Assembly (NCBI RefSeq): GCF_001189955.1
Contig: NZ_LFLT01000003.1
Location: 124,001-188,000 of the forward strand
Direction: 5' to 3'
Source of the DNA: Herbaspirillum chlorophenolicum
Lineage (GTDB): Bacteria > Pseudomonadota > Gammaproteobacteria > Burkholderiales > Burkholderiaceae_D
Length of the DNA stretch: 64,000 nt
Shown piece by piece: positions 63,441 to 64,000 of this stretch (position 1 is the stretch's first letter; every line of letters begins with the position of its first letter). The position numbers were made by a program, and so were the translations under genes. Under the pieces are notes generated by a model. It saw nothing but the letters and a program-made list of their open reading frames with translations, had not been told where the DNA came from and did no database searches.

Positions 63441-64000
63441 TCAAGCCTTCAACTGGGTCAATCCCTGTGCAGCGATTGCCTTGAGCCAGCCCAGGCCGGC
63501 CGAGGTGGCGCCGGCAGGATTGTATTCGCAGCCGATCCAGCCCTGGTAGCCGAGCGTGTCGATCAGCTTAAGCAAGTAGGGATAGTTCAGCTCGCCCACG
63601 TCCGGCTCGTGGCGCTCAGGCACGCCGGCGATCTGGATGTGGCCGATGCCGGCCATGTCGCGCTTCAACTTGACGGCAACGTCGCCTTCGACGATCTGGC
63701 AGTGGTAACAGTCGAACTGCACCTTCAGGTTCTCGGCGCCGATTTCGGCGCAGATGGCCTGCGCATCATCCTGGCGGTTCAGGAAGAAGCCCGGAATGTT
63801 GCGGGTGTTGATCGGCTCGATCACCACAGTGATGCCGGCCGATTCGGCCTGGTGGGCGGCGTAGGACAGGTTATCCATGTACACCGCACGGTGCCTGGCG
63901 CGGTCTTGCTCCGGCTTGATCAGGCCTGCCATGACGTGCAGCGTCTTGTTGCCGATCACCGAAGCGTACTTCAGCGCGGTTTCGATGCTGCGCTTGAATT
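63441..64000 (-). CDS. hydroxypyruvate isomerase family protein (partial)
   Basis: The C-terminal part (about 186 residues) of an AP-endonuclease-2-like TIM-barrel sugar isomerase. The frame stays open to the window edge, so the N-terminus lies outside. Motifs are [53 protein letters not shown] and [10 protein letters not shown], with metal-binding Glu, Asp, His and Glu residues as in Hyi and OtnI. It interconverts hydroxypyruvate and tartronate semialdehyde or a related oxo-sugar. Confidence 0.9.
   Translation of the reverse strand, partial: FKRSIETALKYASVIGNKTLHVMAGLIKPEQDRARHRAVYMDNLSYAAHQAESAGITVVIEPINTRNIPGFFLNRQDDAQAICAEIGAENLKVQFDCYHCQIVEGDVAVKLKRDMAGIGHIQIAGVPERHEPDVGELNYPYLLKLIDTLGYQGWIGCEYNPAGATSAGLGWLKAIAAQGLTQLKA

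Overview
The window is about 64 kb of GC-rich chromosome. The best fit is a betaproteobacterium of the order Burkholderiales, most likely Oxalobacteraceae and Herbaspirillum-like. This rests on gene order (pilMNOPQ-aroK-aroB-dgt with a divergent mrcA; ftsY-ftsE-ftsX-rpoH; a surf1/ctaA/ctaB/sco and ctaC/ctaD/ctaG/ctaE aa3-oxidase block), on a DUF2970/DUF2909/DUF2244 accompaniment, on a PhaM-type PHA granule protein and on a betaproteobacterial trimeric porin. No similarity search was possible, so the genus is an inference. Layout: 0-2.4 kb holds a methyltransferase and a DUF484-GGDEF diguanylate cyclase. 2.4-7.4 kb (minus strand) holds a 2[4Fe-4S] ferredoxin, coaD, rsmD and two M16 peptidase subunits (one catalytic, one without HxxEH) separated by an orphan ParA ATPase. 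7.6-11.7 kb (plus strand) holds ftsY, ftsE, ftsX and then rpoH behind a perfect CIRCE operator. 11.7-21.6 kb is the cytochrome aa3 oxidase locus: structural subunits, heme A synthesis (ctaA, ctaB), copper delivery (sco, ctaG), surf1, a 36-residue assembly protein and small DUF proteins. It is interrupted by a 270-bp palindromic element at the surf1 start codon. 22-24.3 kb holds a BioC-like methyltransferase, comF and trmL. 24.4-28.4 kb is a TrpXYZ-type ABC transporter with two near-identical tandem binding proteins and hairpin attenuators between its genes. 28.6-29.6 kb is a small copper locus (DUF2946 plus a PCu(A)C chaperone). 29.7-36.9 kb holds rfaE2, a ferritin-like di-iron protein, phaM, a LivK-like binding protein, two DUF3108 genes and queC. 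36.9-40.7 kb holds a NylB-like serine hydrolase and mrcA (PBP1a). 41-49 kb holds pilMNOPQ, an in-frame aroK-aroB fusion and dgt. 49-56.7 kb holds a second LivK-like protein, a DUF5610 protein, tex, pth, dsbC and a UbiH-family monooxygenase. 56.8-64 kb holds tRNA-Phe(GAA) with a decayed 3' tRNA-Phe copy beside it, a Sel1-repeat protein, an apparently truncated ORF, a porin, mqo, a tiny zinc-ribbon ORF and a truncated hydroxypyruvate isomerase gene at the right edge. How the genes work together: most are housekeeping. The oxidase block builds a complete heme-copper oxidase. The ftsYEX-rpoH block joins membrane targeting, division and heat shock. The pil operon builds the inner-membrane and secretin parts of the type IV pilus. 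I did not find a defence island, CRISPR array, prophage or intact transposase. The least explained signals are the two non-coding palindromic elements (15746-16015, 35899-36060), the AroK-AroB fusion, the tRNA-Phe remnant and a probable leaderless copper-associated gene.
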